From Bradysia coprophila (Eukaryota; Arthropoda; Insecta; Diptera; Sciaridae), in assembly GCF_014529535.1 (NCBI RefSeq), contig NW_023503423.1, forward strand, positions 4,698,473-4,762,472: a stretch of 64,000 nucleotides of DNA, in the 5' to 3' direction. Shown here in pieces: positions 11,961 to 21,201 of this stretch; the stretch's first letter is position 1; each line of letters opens with the position of its first letter. Both the position numbers and the translations under genes were made by a program. Under the pieces are notes generated by a model that was not told where the DNA came from, searched no databases, and was given only the letters and a program-made list of their open reading frames with translations.

Positions 11961-12839
11961 TCGTCGAATAACACAACAAATTTGAAAATCTGATAAGAAT
12001 TAGGCAAGTTATCGCGGTAACAAGGAATAAAATTCTCTTGAGAATTACTCCCATCTCATTATCCCAATATTGCCCATCTACGAACTTAACCTCATGATTT
12101 TCATTCTCCGTCGAATAAAACCAAAATTTTGCAAATCGGTAAAGAATTACTCGAGTTATCGAGTCCACAAGTGTACGGACGTTTTCTGTATTTAACGTTT
12201 TTTGCCAATGTAGAACATTTTCAAAATATCAAAGTGAACTTAGCGTTACGGACATTTAAGGGTATTTTCTTTCATAAGACCCTGACTTTCAGTCAAGGGA
12301 ATAAATAAAAAGGCAGATAGGCAGTTGAGTTAAAAAATACAAAATGGCAGTTATAAAATTCAAAAAAGGAGATGACACTTTTTCAAAAATAAATAAATAA
12401 AAAGACAGTATAGGTGGTTGAGTCAAAAAATTCAAAAAAGCAGATAGTACTTTCTACTAGACTTTCTATAAAGGCAGTCATTCTGATTAATTGTACTCTC
12501 CCAGATACACCCATGAAATCTTCGATGTATGTATATGCATATTGAGTTTAGATGGAAGTCAAGTATCACCTCAACCCAATGTACAATGACACACCACGTG
12601 CAGTCGAATTGAGTTGACATAATTACAGCCTTCAAAGAAGTCACAGATTTAGCTGAAATAGTACATTGAATGACAAGGGGCGAAAGTAAAAAATGCAGCC
12701 CTGTGCGAAATTTGCTGCCCGCGCCGAAGGCAAGGGCTGCATCGTCATGGATATAAAGAGTAGAAGGTAACGTCGATACGTTGCAAAATTTGAACATTTA
12801 AATTTAAAAAAATAAAAATTTTCAATGAAAAGATATTTT

Positions 12840-12950
12840 TTGCATAGAAAATGTGTTTCACGTGGAAAACATGTTTCGCATGGAAAACGAGTTTCACTTG
12901 TAAAATGTCTTTTAAATGGAAAATGTGTTTCACATGTAAAACATATTTCG
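12840..12950. repeat. 18-bp minisatellite, about six degenerate units
   Basis: Units such as cacgtggaaaacatgttt, cgcatggaaaacgagttt, taaatggaaaatgtgttt and cacatgtaaaacatattt follow head to tail. Because 18 is a multiple of three, the block is open in several frames on both strands and makes repetitive spurious peptides. It is not a gene. Confidence 0.8.
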
Positions 12951-12997
12951 TATGCAATGTTCATGTTATTGAACTTCTCAGCAATGAACGTCAACAC

Positions 12998-13133
12998 AAT
13001 GTATGGTCGAATGTCAAACTTTGTATGGAGCGGAGGACATAGCGATTTCATATAAAGAAACTCACATCCCATGAGAGGTGATTTTGTTTATATGAAATCG
13101 CTATGTCCTCCGGTTTGTATGAATAGACCATAC
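12998..13133. repeat. inverted repeat around 29-bp perfect arms
   Basis: CGGAGGACATAGCGATTTCA (continuing tataaa) at 13030-13055 is perfectly inverted at 13088-13114 about a 32-bp spacer. Weaker outer arms gtatggtc and gaccatac at about 12999 and 13126 extend the symmetry. This is probably a small foldback MITE. No TSD was identified. Confidence 0.6.
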
Positions 13134-13859
13134 CTGGTTTATACTTTCATTGCTTCTCAGTGGTTCTTACTTTTCCAATGATTCAATCATACAAGTCTTG
13201 GTCGTCAGAAGTTTTCGAGAGCATTTGTTTCATAACACAGCTTTAGGCATTGCGACCAAGGTTCCGACATAATGTTATTTTCGTTATTTTTTGTTCCGTG
13301 ATGTAACGGTACAAAAACGGTCAACGTTTTTTCAGAACCGAAAATTAAAAGTTACGGCTCGCAAAGTTACGTCCGTAACGAACATCTATAACGTTATTTG
13401 TATCTGTAATGATATTTAAAAGCTACGGTTTCAGAATACTGATTCTTAGAAATAGCATTATAACGTTACATGTGGTTGAATTTTTTAACGTTAAGACAAA
13501 AAGTTCAACTGATAACGCTACAACTTTTTCTATAAAGTTATGACGTTAAGGAACCCTGATTGCGACAGAAATGTTTTGAATTTTGATATTCAAAAGTCTT
13601 AGAATCTAAATGGTTTTAATAAGACTTTACTCTACGTCTAAAATGATTTTAGTTTTAGAATAATTTAAAGATTTGCACAATATAATATCTATACATGCGC
13701 AACCGTTCAGTTGGTTTGCGTATCGAACTTAATTATGGTTACCTATATGTGTTGTACACATTTTTCATTACAAACTTAGCGATACCATGAGCGGTATTGG
13801 AAGTTCGGTATTGATACCGGTTTTAATACCGATATTGCATTCCCTAAAAGGTATACATA

Positions 13860-14300
13860 TGTGGTTGAATTAAAAAATACAAAATAACAGATCATAAATT
13901 TAAAAACTCAGTTAAAAATCAATAAAAAAGCAGAAGAGGTGGTTGAGTTAAGATTTATAAAATGATAGACAATAAATTGAAAAGGGCAGATACGACTTTC
14001 ACAAAAAAGCAGTTAAAATAAATAAAAAGCCAGAATAGGGGCTGAGTCAAAAAATACAAAATTGCAGATAAAAAATTCAAAAAGGCAGATAGCACTTTTC
14101 CAAAAAGGCAGTTAGAAACAAATAAAAAGGCAGTTAACAATACTGCAGTTTACACGGCCATAACTGCCTTTTTTCACAATTTGAACTCCGCGATTGCATT
14201 TTAATAACTGCCTTTTTGAATTTTTTGCCTCCAAAATTATTTGTTTTTTTTTTCATTTTTTAACTGCTTTTTTCATTATTATATCTGCCGTTTATTGTGA
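13860..14300. repeat. aaaaggcagttaaaaa-type dispersed repeat cluster
   Basis: The motif ggcagttaaaa and relatives (gcagataaaa, ggcagatag) occur at least six times on the + strand between 13880 and 14135. They then appear inverted (taactgccttttt) at 14160-14290, so the cluster is roughly a large imperfect inverted repeat centred near 14150. The same motif is found at 10590-10670 and 12310-12450. Confidence 0.5.
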
Positions 14301-14686
14301 ACCTTTCATTTAACGTTTTTAATCACATTTCCGTACATAGTGATCGTGTCACGTACGGTGTCGTTTCTGTTATAAGTCCCATGACTTACAGTCAAGGGAA
14401 TAATACAATGTAAACGTAACGTACACCCCATATATATATGGCTGCACACCATTCCATGACACATGACATAGCAGCGGCGTATACATTCAATTAAAAAATC
14501 ACCCAACGATAAATGAAGATCTAAGATAGCTTAAGTAACGTTCCGATAACATTTATGGACGTTCGCCACTAAAAGCGTAGAATTAAGAAGAAAATTATAT
14601 ATTGGACGACACATCGCATTTGTCGCATTTGTCACAGAAACAATTATCTCGAAGCGCAATTTTCCTTTCAACGATACAGACTGCGG

Positions 14687-14692
14687 TCAGTT
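14687..14692 (+). promoter_or_regulatory. possible initiator (TCAGTT) of Ir copy 1
   Basis: TCAGTT, the arthropod initiator consensus, lies 30 bp before the first ATG of Ir copy 1. The same hexamer in the same context (tgcggTCAGTTtt) precedes copy 2 (21169-21174) and copy 3 (35820-35825), 33 bp before their ATGs. It would give a very short 5' UTR. Transcription start is inferred only. Confidence 0.35.
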
Positions 14693-14716
14693 TTTCACAG
14701 AAATTTATCAGCCTCG

Positions 14717-16938
14717 ATGATGAATCACATGTTACCGGTGTTTGTGTCCATGCAAAATCTTACAATTTGTCTGGAATCCATTCTGGATAAAGCTCAGTTT
14801 GATACGGTAGGCTTGGTCAATTCAAATACGACAGCTGATATAGCGGACATCGTCCATCAACAATTAATGATAGACACCGAGTATGCGTGGATGAGATTTG
14901 ATATGTCCGATCGGTCCACATTGCAACATCCATTATTGGTGGACAATTTGTTCGCGAAAATATTTTTCGTATTTTTCCTCGACGACTACATCGAGTGGCA
15001 TGACGCTTTCATGTTTTTCATGACAACTCATTTTGATCATAGGGACAATCAAATTTTCGTTGTCAATAAATATCCCACAACAGATTACCTAAGAGCAATC
15101 GGCCAGTCAATTCGGTTGAAAGGACTTTACAATGTAGCAACTGTGTTCTGGAATACTAGTGGGCATGGTACAGGAATAGAAGCATATAAGTTCGACGGAT
15201 TTCAGAAAGGTATTTGGAAAGTACCTGTTGACGCCAACCAGTGCAGTAGCGACAGCAAAATGTTTTCTCCTGATAAAATGCTCAACCTACACGGTTCCAT
15301 AATAACAATCTACGGTCAAACTGAACCACCTAGGATTGTCAAGACATCTGCAATGATTAACGGAAAATACGAGCATAGTATTGGCGGCCACGATGTACTA
15401 ATATTGATTGAGATTTTTAAGCATTTAAATGCGACACCAAATTTCAAACTGATGCACATTATCTTATACATGATCAATGCTCCCACATACGAGGGTAGTT
15501 TCAGTAAGTGAGAATTGTTTCAAATGACTGTTTTTATTGAATGTGAAGAAGTTTTATTCGTCAAAATTAATGAGTTTTGATTTGAAAAACAAGGTATACA
15601 ATTTACATTTTCTTTACAGAGCCAGACAACTGCACAGAACAGCGATATTTCAACGTTTCCCAAATAACCAGATACAAATGGACTGTTCCCAATCCCTATG
15701 ACGTACATGCCACGATGTAAGTAAAGTGTATTTACTCACTATGTAGCATAAAGTTCGTGTTTCAAGTGTTTCAAAGACTACTTTCCTCAGAAATGTGTAT
15801 AAAGAGGCTGCTATCGAGATGAATACGCAACAAGTAAAATTGTCTCGTTTTATGGATACATTACGCGTCAAACACTACGCGTACCTCTACCCGCATGACA
15901 CGGACAATTTTCTAATTGTCGTACCGAAGAGATTCAAATCGAAAACCGAATACGACCAAATACTGAAATCACCAATTGTTCTCGTTTGGGGTCCAGTAGT
16001 AATAGCAGCAACAGTTGCGCGATTAATTTTCAATAAAATTATGAGAACTGACAAAAGTGTCGTCGATCTCTTTCTACAAACATTCGGATTGTCCTTGGGA
16101 ATGTCCTTCAAAGCAACTGTGTCAACTGCCGCCGAAAATTTACTACTTTGGTGGTTCTGTTTGGGAACAATGCTATCGGGAATGTTGTTGTCGTCATCGA
16201 TGTTTCAAGGATTCGCCTTGCAGCTGAACATATTGACTATTAGGAATTGGAAGGAATTACAAATGTCAGGACTAGAAGTTCATGCACCAAAATACAGTGA
16301 GGCTGTCACGTGAGTATTTTGCCGCAAACAAACAAAATACTTTAGCTGAACAGCCACTTTGTTACAGTCATTTCTTCGAAAATATTCCTCAAAATCTCAA
16401 GGTGACGTACAAACTGGACTTTGAGATAAGTGAGATGATTTTTAATCAAAATACGAGCAATGCTTACGTCATTCGCGAAGGCAAATTCAACATTCTATTT
16501 GGTAGCGACCAGGATGTTTGGCATGTTATAGAACGATTCGGTAAACAGTTTCTAGTTCACAAAAAAAAAAAAAATTTGATTCAAAAGAAATTTGATTCAA
16601 CCATAGGTTTTGAGTATCTCTCCTACAAACTTCGCTTGTTCTCGGCAATTGAGGATCGGATGAATATGGTCGTACAGAGATGTGTCGATTATGGAATAAC
16701 CAACTATTTGATTGCAAAAAATAGGCGCCTCTTAGCTGGCATCAAGCCCAAAGAACAGACAATTATTTCAACGACTGTTGAATCCCTTACAGTCAGTGAC
16801 ATGGAAAACCCATTTTTGTTGTACGCTTTAGGTGTTGTATTGAGTGCATTTGCATGGATTGCTGAAAGAAGTTATTTTAAAACGAAAATTTCGCGAAAAA
16901 GACCAATGGAGCCTTCAAGGCAGGAGCTGCGATTTTGA
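14717..16938 (+). CDS. divergent ionotropic receptor (Ir), copy 1
   Basis: Five exons: 14717-15503, 15620-15716, 15791-16309, 16368-16540 and 16607-16938. All introns are GT-AG and phases agree, giving 635 aa. The last intron (16541-16606) is easily missed because it begins GTAAAC inside a readable stretch. Features: an extracellular N-terminal half; a ligand-binding S1 start (TSAMINGKYEHSIGGHDVLI, about residues 203-222); TM1 SPIVLVWGPVVIAATVARLI (about 355); a pore loop VVDLFLQTFGLSLG; TM2 LLLWWFCLGTMLSGMLL then SSMFQGFALQL (about 415-445); an S2 domain; TM3 PFLLYALGVVLSAFAWIAE near the C-terminus. IRs are ligand-gated cation channels of chemosensory dendrites. The ligand cannot be read from the sequence. 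A clear signal peptide is not obvious, so the start may be incomplete. Confidence 0.88.
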
Positions 16939-17580
16939 CAAAATGATCTCTTCAGTTCAGTGAATATTTCAAACATTCCTTGTGAGTTTACTGTTTGATT
17001 GAATTGCAGAAATGTGATTTTTCTCAAGTCATTGACGAAATGGACAACGCAATGAAGAAAATTAAATATATCCCGAAGATAATGACGTCAGTAACACATT
17101 GCTTTTGTAGCACTAGTGAGATAAAACCCATTGCAAATCCTTCATCGCACGAGTGCGATAAAATACGTTCATACGTTGCACACATGCGGCGTAAGTTACA
17201 AATATCATCACTGAATTGCATAAATGGTTTTTTAGGCATACGATGTGTATTGTCACACTCGGCCTATGGCCTCGAATGAAAATTTACATATATGTGCCTA
17301 AAAGCATTTTTTAGTCAGTTGGATAAATAGCTATTATTGAGTTTTACTTACGCAATAGAATTAATGTTAGTCGCACCATTGTAAAGAGTGAAGTTAAGCA
17401 AAATAAGAAATTTTATCAATTGAAAACCATTCGAAAGTTTGCCTTTGTTTTATGTTTTGCAAGTAGAGGTGAAAATCATTTTCGGTAAGTTTTCGTACAT
17501 TTTTGGTAGATTTCGGTAATTTTCTCGGTAACTTAAATTCTAAATAATGCAGAAATATCAGAACTGGTTTTAAACGATAT
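16939..17580. other. 3' flank of Ir copy 1
   Basis: The segment around 17370-17450 (gtcgcaccattgtaaagagtgaag) matches the downstream flanks of copies 2 and 3 (26450-26520 and 40013-40085). The older duplication that made copy 1 therefore included about 500 bp of 3' flank. A 94-residue open frame at 16995-17279 has no recognisable domain and no counterpart downstream of the other copies, so I do not call it. Confidence 0.5.
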
Positions 17581-17808
17581 CATAATACTAGGCCCCACCT
17601 TTTGGGCGGGTCAGGACTGACAATTTTTTCAATATATTTTTAATCAATTTCATTTTATTTTCCGTTGTTAATCTTCCGAAACATCACAAATAACTGATAT
17701 AAAACATTCGCTTGTGTACAAGTTCTTTGGAAAACCACTTTTTCTGTTCTCTATTTGCTTGTAAATTTGCGGCCAGATTTTTAATCAACAATACAAAAAT
17801 AGACAAAG

Positions 17809-17861
17809 ACTCGTGTGAATTACGGCCCTCGCTGCGCTCTGCCCGCAAAGGTCCCACTCGT
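17809..17861. repeat. GC-rich hairpin repeat (copy b)
   Basis: ACTCGTGTGAATTACGGCCC, loop ctcgctgcgctct, then gcccgcaaaggtcccactcgt. This is the same palindromic block as at 11509 and 18072, here with several stem substitutions. Confidence 0.65.
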
Positions 17862-18071
17862 ATAAGTCGTCTATTATTCAGTTTTATAGTCTTATTGTTA
17901 ACGTTAAACAAAAGTAAAAGATGCGAATTTGGAACGATTAGAGGACTTTTCACTTTGGTGCAATATAAAATAGTACGATAGACGTTCTTCCCTTACACTT
18001 ATGTACAAAAAGGAAGCCCCCGGTACTTTCTACATTCACAAAACATTTAATCATGAAAAAAAAATAGCACG

Positions 18072-18124
18072 ACTCGTGCGAATTACGGCCCTCGCTTCGC
18101 TCTGGCCGCAAACTTCACACTCGT
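18072..18124. repeat. GC-rich hairpin repeat (copy c)
   Basis: ACTCGTGCGAATTACGGCC, loop CTCGCTTCGCTCT, GGCCgcAAacTTCaCACTCGT. It is the best-paired of the three full copies and lies 210 bp after copy b. Confidence 0.7.
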
Positions 18125-18240
18125 GGGAGTTTTAAAGTTTTCTGTATGATTGTTTTTTAATGTCATTCCATACATTTGAATAACGATTCAGAAATTGGTT
18201 GTTCATAAAATTTTATAAATATTTTATGTCATGGCTAGAA

Positions 18241-18513
18241 AACTATCATGTGTGATAGCTGACTTTCACCTGACTGTCACTGACTATAGCCAACTATAAC
18301 CGTGATAGCTGACTATCATGCGTGATAGCTGACTATCATGCGTGATAGCTGACTATCATGCGTGATAGCTGACTATCATGCGTGATAGCTGACTATCATG
18401 CGTGATAGCTGACTATCATGCGTGATAGCTGACTATCATGCGTGATAGCTGACTATCATGCGTGATAGCTGACTATCATGCGTGATAGCTGACTATCATG
18501 CGTGATAGCTGAC
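18241..18513. repeat. 20-bp satellite, unit cgtgatagctgactatcatg
   Basis: Ten exact units fill 18301-18500, with a partial eleventh to 18513. The left edge (18241-18300) holds decayed relatives (tgtgatagctgactttcacc and others). Each unit is itself an imperfect inverted repeat, TGATAG-CTGA-CTATCA, so the array is a series of small hairpins. Exact identity of all ten units shows recent expansion or homogenisation. Confidence 0.95.
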
Positions 18514-18568
18514 ATTTTAGAGTGTTTATCATTCGTAAGACCGCAATGACTTTCAGTCAAGGGAATTA

Positions 18569-19090
18569 TTTGAGGAATTTCAGAATGTTATTTGTAAGTT
18601 GTCAACTGCCATTGTGACTCGACGTGTCAAAGGCGGTTCGTTTTCTGACGTTTCGTGGTGATTTTTTTGACTTTTCCCTTTCCGCTCCTACTATTCCCCA
18701 ATTATTTTATTCGTAATTTGGGCGTCCATACAAATTCAACGAGCTATCACACGCCACATAAGGTTAAGATTTGGCCAAGATATTAAATTTCAAAACTTGG
18801 AAATTTGTATAGAGAAATGGATTTTCATACATTTTGAAATTGATGAATTTCACCAACCTTTCGAAACTTTCGTATTACTCAGTGGATTTGGGTGACATTT
18901 TCAGGGTATGTCAAGGACGTAATTTTACGAAACTAAGGCTCGATATAATGGGTTGTGATGAAAGTTCATGGTTTGACCGTCGAAACTGATCGCCAACGCC
19001 AATTTCAACATTTTCTTTTTGATTTTTCACTTCAATGATTAATTGAAATTGAGATATAGACTCGATAAACCAATTTATTCAAGGCTGATG
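18569..19090. other. no gene seen
   Basis: AT-rich sequence between the satellite and the palindrome cluster. No exon, RNA gene or bounded element was recognised. Confidence 0.4.
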
Positions 19091-19212
19091 CTATTCGTAC
19101 GCGCGTGCGAATAGCCATTTCACACTGTCTTAGACTATTCGCACGCGGGTGCGAATAGCCATTTCACATCGGATTTAACTATTCGCACTCGCGTGCAAAA
19201 AGCCAAAACAAC
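19091..19212. repeat. cluster of ctattcg(n)cgaatag palindromes
   Basis: Three spaced copies of a 24-bp palindrome related to CTATTCGCACGCGCGTGCGAATAG begin near 19092, 19135 and 19180, about 45 bp apart. A half copy starts the large palindrome at 19220. Further exact copies lie at 20467-20490 and 35207-35230 inside the duplicated units. Confidence 0.7.
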
Positions 19213-19339
19213 GAGTACTGGCTATTCGTACGCGGAAAGGACTGCTTATGGAAAAAACGAATATGATTTTTGCGCCGCGCGAAAATCATATTCGTTTTTT
19301 CCATAAGCAGTCCTTTCCGCGTACGAATAGCCAGTACTC
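19213..19339. repeat. perfect palindrome, 58-bp arms, 11-bp spacer
   Basis: The left arm 19213-19270 is the exact inverse of the right arm 19282-19339 about the GC-rich spacer tgcgccgcgcg. The right arm and part of the spacer are repeated at 29284-29349, where the left arm is absent. The palindrome centre is thus one breakpoint of the tandem duplication. Confidence 0.95.
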
Positions 19340-19995
19340 ATAAGATTACAAAAGAGTGCAACCGACGATATAAAACGACTGTAACTGTAGTTGTAAAACA
19401 ATATTGAGATTTTGAGTGTGTTAGAATGGTTAACAAAAAAGAACAAGAGCGAAGTTCTACTCAAGAAGATATTTGTTGCTGATATAAATCATGATCCTCC
19501 GTTATTTAGTAGAATTCGAAATCCTGAAGTAAATTTGATACACTTGCACTTGTTTGTTGAGATGGCACCACGTGAAATGTGTCAGTCGAATAATTTCGAA
19601 AGATTTTATTTTGTGTTAAGTGTCAACGTTGAGTTTTTGCACATTATGATCGAAAAATATTTTCTACCTATTCTTAATGGTAGTATTCCATAAATACACG
19701 TGTATAAATTCATAAGGCGTAAAAAGATACTACATCCACTTTTTTATACTTAAAAGAACTTCAGTTCTATACAACGCACTGATCTACGACTCCAGTTATG
19801 CAGCTTCGAGTTAGTCCAACCGTGATATAGAATCCAACCTAGATCTTTCATCTCATTTTTATCATATTCTTTCTTTCGTTGAATTCAGTTTTCGCTCTCA
19901 TACTACTATCAGTTCCTCTTCGTTTCAAAGCTGTTGAAAATGTGTATGTGCAATTATCCGGTTGCAACTGGAGGAGTTTGTTTTTAAACAACAGA

Positions 19996-20350
19996 TTAGG
20001 CATGGACGATAATGAAAATGATTATCGATAATTATCAATTATCGATAATCGATAATTATCGACTTTTTTTATCGAAAATTATCAAAAAAATATCGATAAT
20101 CGATAATTATTGATATTTTGATAATTATCAAGATATCGATAATTCGATATATCGATATTTCGGTCCGAAAATCCGATATTTATCGATATATTCCGATATA
20201 TCGGTATATTATCATGAATTTTCAGATAAATATCAAAATATCGATATTTTGATAATTATCGAATTTCGATATTTTGACGATATGATTAATCGATTATCGA
20301 TAATTTCTTTCGATTGATATTATCGATAATTTTGAACGCCTCCCATCTCT
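19996..20350. mobile_element. ATCGATAAT-rich MITE, exact 8-bp TSD acaacaga
   Basis: The 355-bp element is flanked by acaacaga at 19988-19995 and 20351-20358. Unit 3 has a single acaacaga at the matching site (about 35088-35096), so the empty site is known. Its termini (TTAGGCATGGACG and inverse AGAGATGGGAGGCG) and its ATCGATAAT interior match the element at 9699. Confidence 0.88.
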
Positions 20351-20358
20351 ACAACAGA

Positions 20359-21168
20359 TTTAAATCCAAGGAATTTCTTGGTTTGAGGTTTTATTTAAAA
20401 AAACTATCATTTTGATTTGGTAGAAAAATTTCAATGCGTGCGAATAGTCAAATGCAATAAGAAATGGCTATTCGCACGCGCGTGCGAATAGTCACAGCGT
20501 TTATTCAACGTATACTACATGCCTGAAACATAAATAGTTTCACAAATTGTGTATTTACTGAGCGTCATAGACCTGAAACGTCATTCTTCTTCTTCTTAAA
20601 ATGGCGAAAATCACAACCCATTCAAACAGTGACTCGAGCCTCCCTATTTTCATGAGTTCATTTTTACTGTAGTATTTTACTTTTCCCTTGAGTGTTTTTA
20701 CTTTTTATACAATTCGCAACACAAATAATTTACAGCGAATGCCCACACGTCACGATAAAAATTTTGTCAAGAGGTGCAAAATCTTATATTAATATGAAGT
20801 CTCAGCTGACACACTGCGTTATTGAGTCGTCGAAGTTCGTTTTATCGTGATAATGATTAATTATTCTTCCGGCCAAGAAATCAGGAACATGGGTTTGTGA
20901 CGATGCTCGATGCCTGTCACAGGTAATGTAAAAAGTACACCATCCCATGACGCAGCGGCGGACACATTCAATTAAAAAAAACACCCAACATAAAATGAAG
21001 ATCTCAGATAGCTTAAGTAATGTTCCGATAACATTTATGGACGTTCACCACTAAAAGCGTAGAATTAAGAAGAAAATTATATATTGGACGACACATCGCA
21101 TTTGTCGCATTTGTCACAGAAACAATTATCTCGAAGCGCAATTTTCCTTTCAACGATACAGACTGCGG
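20359..21168. other. 5' flank of Ir copy 2
   Basis: This non-coding flank is conserved with unit 3 (35097-35819) and, from about 20935, with the upstream region of copy 1 (14445 onward). It includes a CTATTCG palindrome at 20467-20490. The last 250 bp before the gene (gaagatctcagatagcttaag and following) are nearly identical in all three copies and are the likely promoter. Confidence 0.55.
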
Positions 21169-21201
21169 TCAGTTTTCGACGGAAATTTATCAGACTCGAC
21201 G

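Larger units (their letters stand above)
10225..12310. repeat. repeat-derived block with gtcaagg-type inverted ends
   Basis: Sequences reading cacctgttgggtgggtcag then ccttgactg occur at 10231-10260 and 10676-10703. The inverse, cagtcaagggaataaat, is at 12292-12308, giving a candidate inverted terminal repeat around about 1.6 kb. Relatives of the left end recur at 17588-17615 and of the right end at 14389-14406 and 18550-18568. The piece aaaaggcagttaaaaa is repeated many times here and at 12310-14230. No transposase ORF is visible. Element boundaries are not firmly fixed. Confidence 0.45.

Noticed and set aside
14602..14790. Frame with His/Ser/Leu-rich start upstream of Ir copy 1 (repeated at 21084)
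   Set aside because: It overlaps the Ir first exon in a different frame and is conserved only because the whole region is duplicated. It was considered as a signal-peptide exon, but no splice donor or acceptor links it in frame.
16995..17279. 94-residue open frame after Ir copy 1
   Set aside because: No domain, no counterpart downstream of copies 2 and 3, and composition like the intergenic DNA. Kept as flank.
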